Assembly: GCA_028456385.1 (NCBI GenBank)
Contig: JALNQF010000017.1
Location: 1-64,000 of the forward strand
Length of the DNA: 64,000 bases
Reading direction: 5' to 3'
Source of the DNA: Ophiosphaerella korrae
Lineage: Eukaryota; Ascomycota; Dothideomycetes; Pleosporales; Phaeosphaeriaceae
Position 1 is the first letter of the stretch. Every line of letters starts with the position of its first letter. Both the position numbers and the translations under genes were made by a program. The notes below the pieces were generated by a model, which did no database searches, was not told the origin of the DNA, and saw only the letters and a program-made list of their open reading frames with translations. Below are positions 62,740 through 64,000 of this stretch, in pieces.

Positions 62740-63441
62740 TCACTTCCTCACCGTCTTCGCCGCCTTCCCAACCAACTTCTCCAACTCCTTGTACGCCTCC
62801 CCAAACTCCTCATCCTCCCCCTTCCCCTTCGCCGCACTCCGACTAACCATAACCACACTCGTAGGCCTCTTCGTCGCACTCGCTTCGCCCAGCTGCGCCC
62901 GGCTCTCAATGTAAATATACGGCACGCCGTGGTCCTCGCACAGCACGGGGATGTGAGAGATGACGTCCATAGGCGAAATGTCCGCTGCGACAATTACAAT
63001 GGCTGCGGGGCTGGCGGACGCGGCGGGGGACTTGCGCAGCGCTTTGACGACCTCTTTGACACCACGGCGGAGGGTCTTGGATTTGGCTGCTGCGGGGGAG
63101 TAAGTAAGGGAGATGGGGGTAGGGATGGGGCGGCGTGACGTACATTTTTTGACAGTCTTGAGGATCTTCTTGAGGTCCTTTGGGTCGGAGGCGAGAGGGT
63201 AGGCGAAGGGGACGAGGGCGCCGCGTGGTTCGGCGCCGACCACTCGCAGCATGGAGTCTTCAGGCGCCTTTTCGAGCTCGGCATTGAGGGCATCGACCAT
63301 TATGGCATCGACCTTTACTTTCTTGTCTTTCTTATCTTTTTTGGTCTTGGTTACGCCATCGGATTCGGCGCGCTTTTCCTTCTTTTCCTTCTTTTCTTTT
63401 TTGTCCTTCTTCAGCTTCTTTTCTTCGATATCTTTGCCCAT
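62740..63441 (-). CDS. NHP2: H/ACA snoRNP protein Nhp2
   Basis: L7Ae-family core protein of H/ACA snoRNPs (rRNA pseudouridylation; nucleolus). Exons 63441-63144 and 63089-62740 (54-nt intron, GTACGT/CGCAG), 215 residues. The N-terminus is Lys/Glu-rich (KKDKKEKKEKKEKRAESDG), longer than in yeast Nhp2. The core reads FAYPLAS, KTVKK then KSKTLRRGVKEVVKALRK, IVIVAADISPMDVISHIPVL, HGVPYIYIESRAQLG and RPTSVVMV, the L7Ae RNA-binding pattern. A second AG three bases after the chosen acceptor would remove one residue. An upstream in-frame ATG (63645) adds an unconserved stretch and was not used. Confidence 0.93.
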   Translation of the reverse strand: MGKDIEEKKLKKDKKEKKEKKEKRAESDGVTKTKKDKKDKKVKVDAIMVDALNAELEKAPEDSMLRVVGAEPRGALVPFAYPLASDPKDLKKILKTVKKCTSRRPIPTPISLTYSPAAAKSKTLRRGVKEVVKALRKSPAASASPAAIVIVAADISPMDVISHIPVLCEDHGVPYIYIESRAQLGEASATKRPTSVVMVSRSAAKGKGEDEEFGEAYKELEKLVGKAAKTVRK

Positions 63442-64000
63442 TTTGTGCAGCGGCGATTGGGACTGGAGGTAGTGGATGAGAAATGAGGGTGGATTCGGGG
63501 TGGTGTGTGGGCAATTGAGTGGTTGCGGCGTGGAGAGCTGTAGGTCGCAGTGCGCGAGAGCTTTTCCAAAAATTCGACAGGCGCACGGACGTTTCCCGTT
63601 AGCGTTCCTCGAATCGCATGGGGACCAGCAGGGGCACATGCTCAAGACCGCGGTACCATTGTTGTATAGAAGGAAAAATATATATTCATAGTCATTTAAT
63701 TACGATCAAGGTCCACCGGCGTCATCAATCTAGCTAGCACTGTTTTACGCTCTCCCTTCCTGCACCTCAAATCATTCGGACACCTATGGTATATGCAGTA
63801 CACGCCCTTCCCAAACAATGACATAAGAAAGAACAGACTAAGAAGATATTAGCGGTCTGCAGCAGCAAAAAGCTCGTCGCATAACCGAGATGAAATAGCA
63901 ACACGCTTGGGGCCAGCCTCCAAAGTAGTCCAGACAGCGAGTGGGTATGAATAAAAAAGACAAGGTATTAAGATGCCAGACAAGCTTGCATGCGTGCGAT
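63442..64000. other. Window end, Nhp2 promoter
   Basis: 559 bp with no recognisable coding region; may contain the 3' end of a gene beyond the window. Confidence 0.5.

Overview
The window is nuclear DNA of a filamentous ascomycete (Pezizomycotina). Protein-coding genes are dense, with short GT-AG introns of mostly 47-85 nt. Families typical of filamentous fungi are present: a HET-domain relic, a Zn2Cys6 regulator, PalH and a PDDEXK_12-type protein. An AT-saturated, stop-riddled retrotransposon block carries the hallmark of repeat-induced point mutation (RIP). Such sharp AT-rich/gene-rich boundaries fit a Dothideomycete (Pleosporales-like) genome, but the exact taxon is inference. Exon joins were worked out by hand from splice signals, reading phase and family knowledge; no search was run.

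Layout. 1-7.3 kb: a minus-strand Ty3/gypsy LTR element destroyed by C-to-T / G-to-A change, still legible as gag zinc knuckles, reverse transcriptase, RNase H and integrase ghosts. It abuts a broken HET-domain gene (7.39-7.74 kb). 9.6-11.5 kb: a Zn2Cys6 transcription factor that is complete except for one in-frame TAG. 11.5-13.7 kb: low-complexity DNA. 13.7-34.2 kb: a run of mostly minus-strand housekeeping genes: TFIIIC B-block subunit, mitochondrial dynamin Mgm1, an unknown protein, ribosomal protein eL32, Dcn1 (with a second gene apparently inside its 1.66-kb first intron), a small basic protein and sorting nexin Mvp1. 34.2-39.5 kb: an accessory island with a deleted Tc1/mariner copy, a PD-(D/E)XK nuclease-like gene and a 17-bp tandem array. 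39.5-51.9 kb: PalH pH sensor, cohesin Scc3, cullin-4 and an Aim6-like protein. 54-59.8 kb: a divergent pair, a choline-monooxygenase-like Rieske oxygenase and a dimethylglycine-oxidase-like flavoprotein. 60.4-63.4 kb: glyoxalase II and snoRNP protein Nhp2.

How genes relate. The Rieske/flavoprotein pair looks like a small choline/betaine degradation cluster feeding C1 units to folate. Dcn1 (neddylation co-E3) and cullin-4 (a neddylation substrate) lie 17 kb apart, probably by chance. The least ordinary places are the Dcn1 locus (nested same-strand gene, and only 42 bp to the upstream gene), the one-base frameshift that removes the conserved cullin-4 C-terminus next to a G21 tract, RIP-type nonsense codons in two genes beside the retroelement, and the repeat-rich island around the PDDEXK gene.
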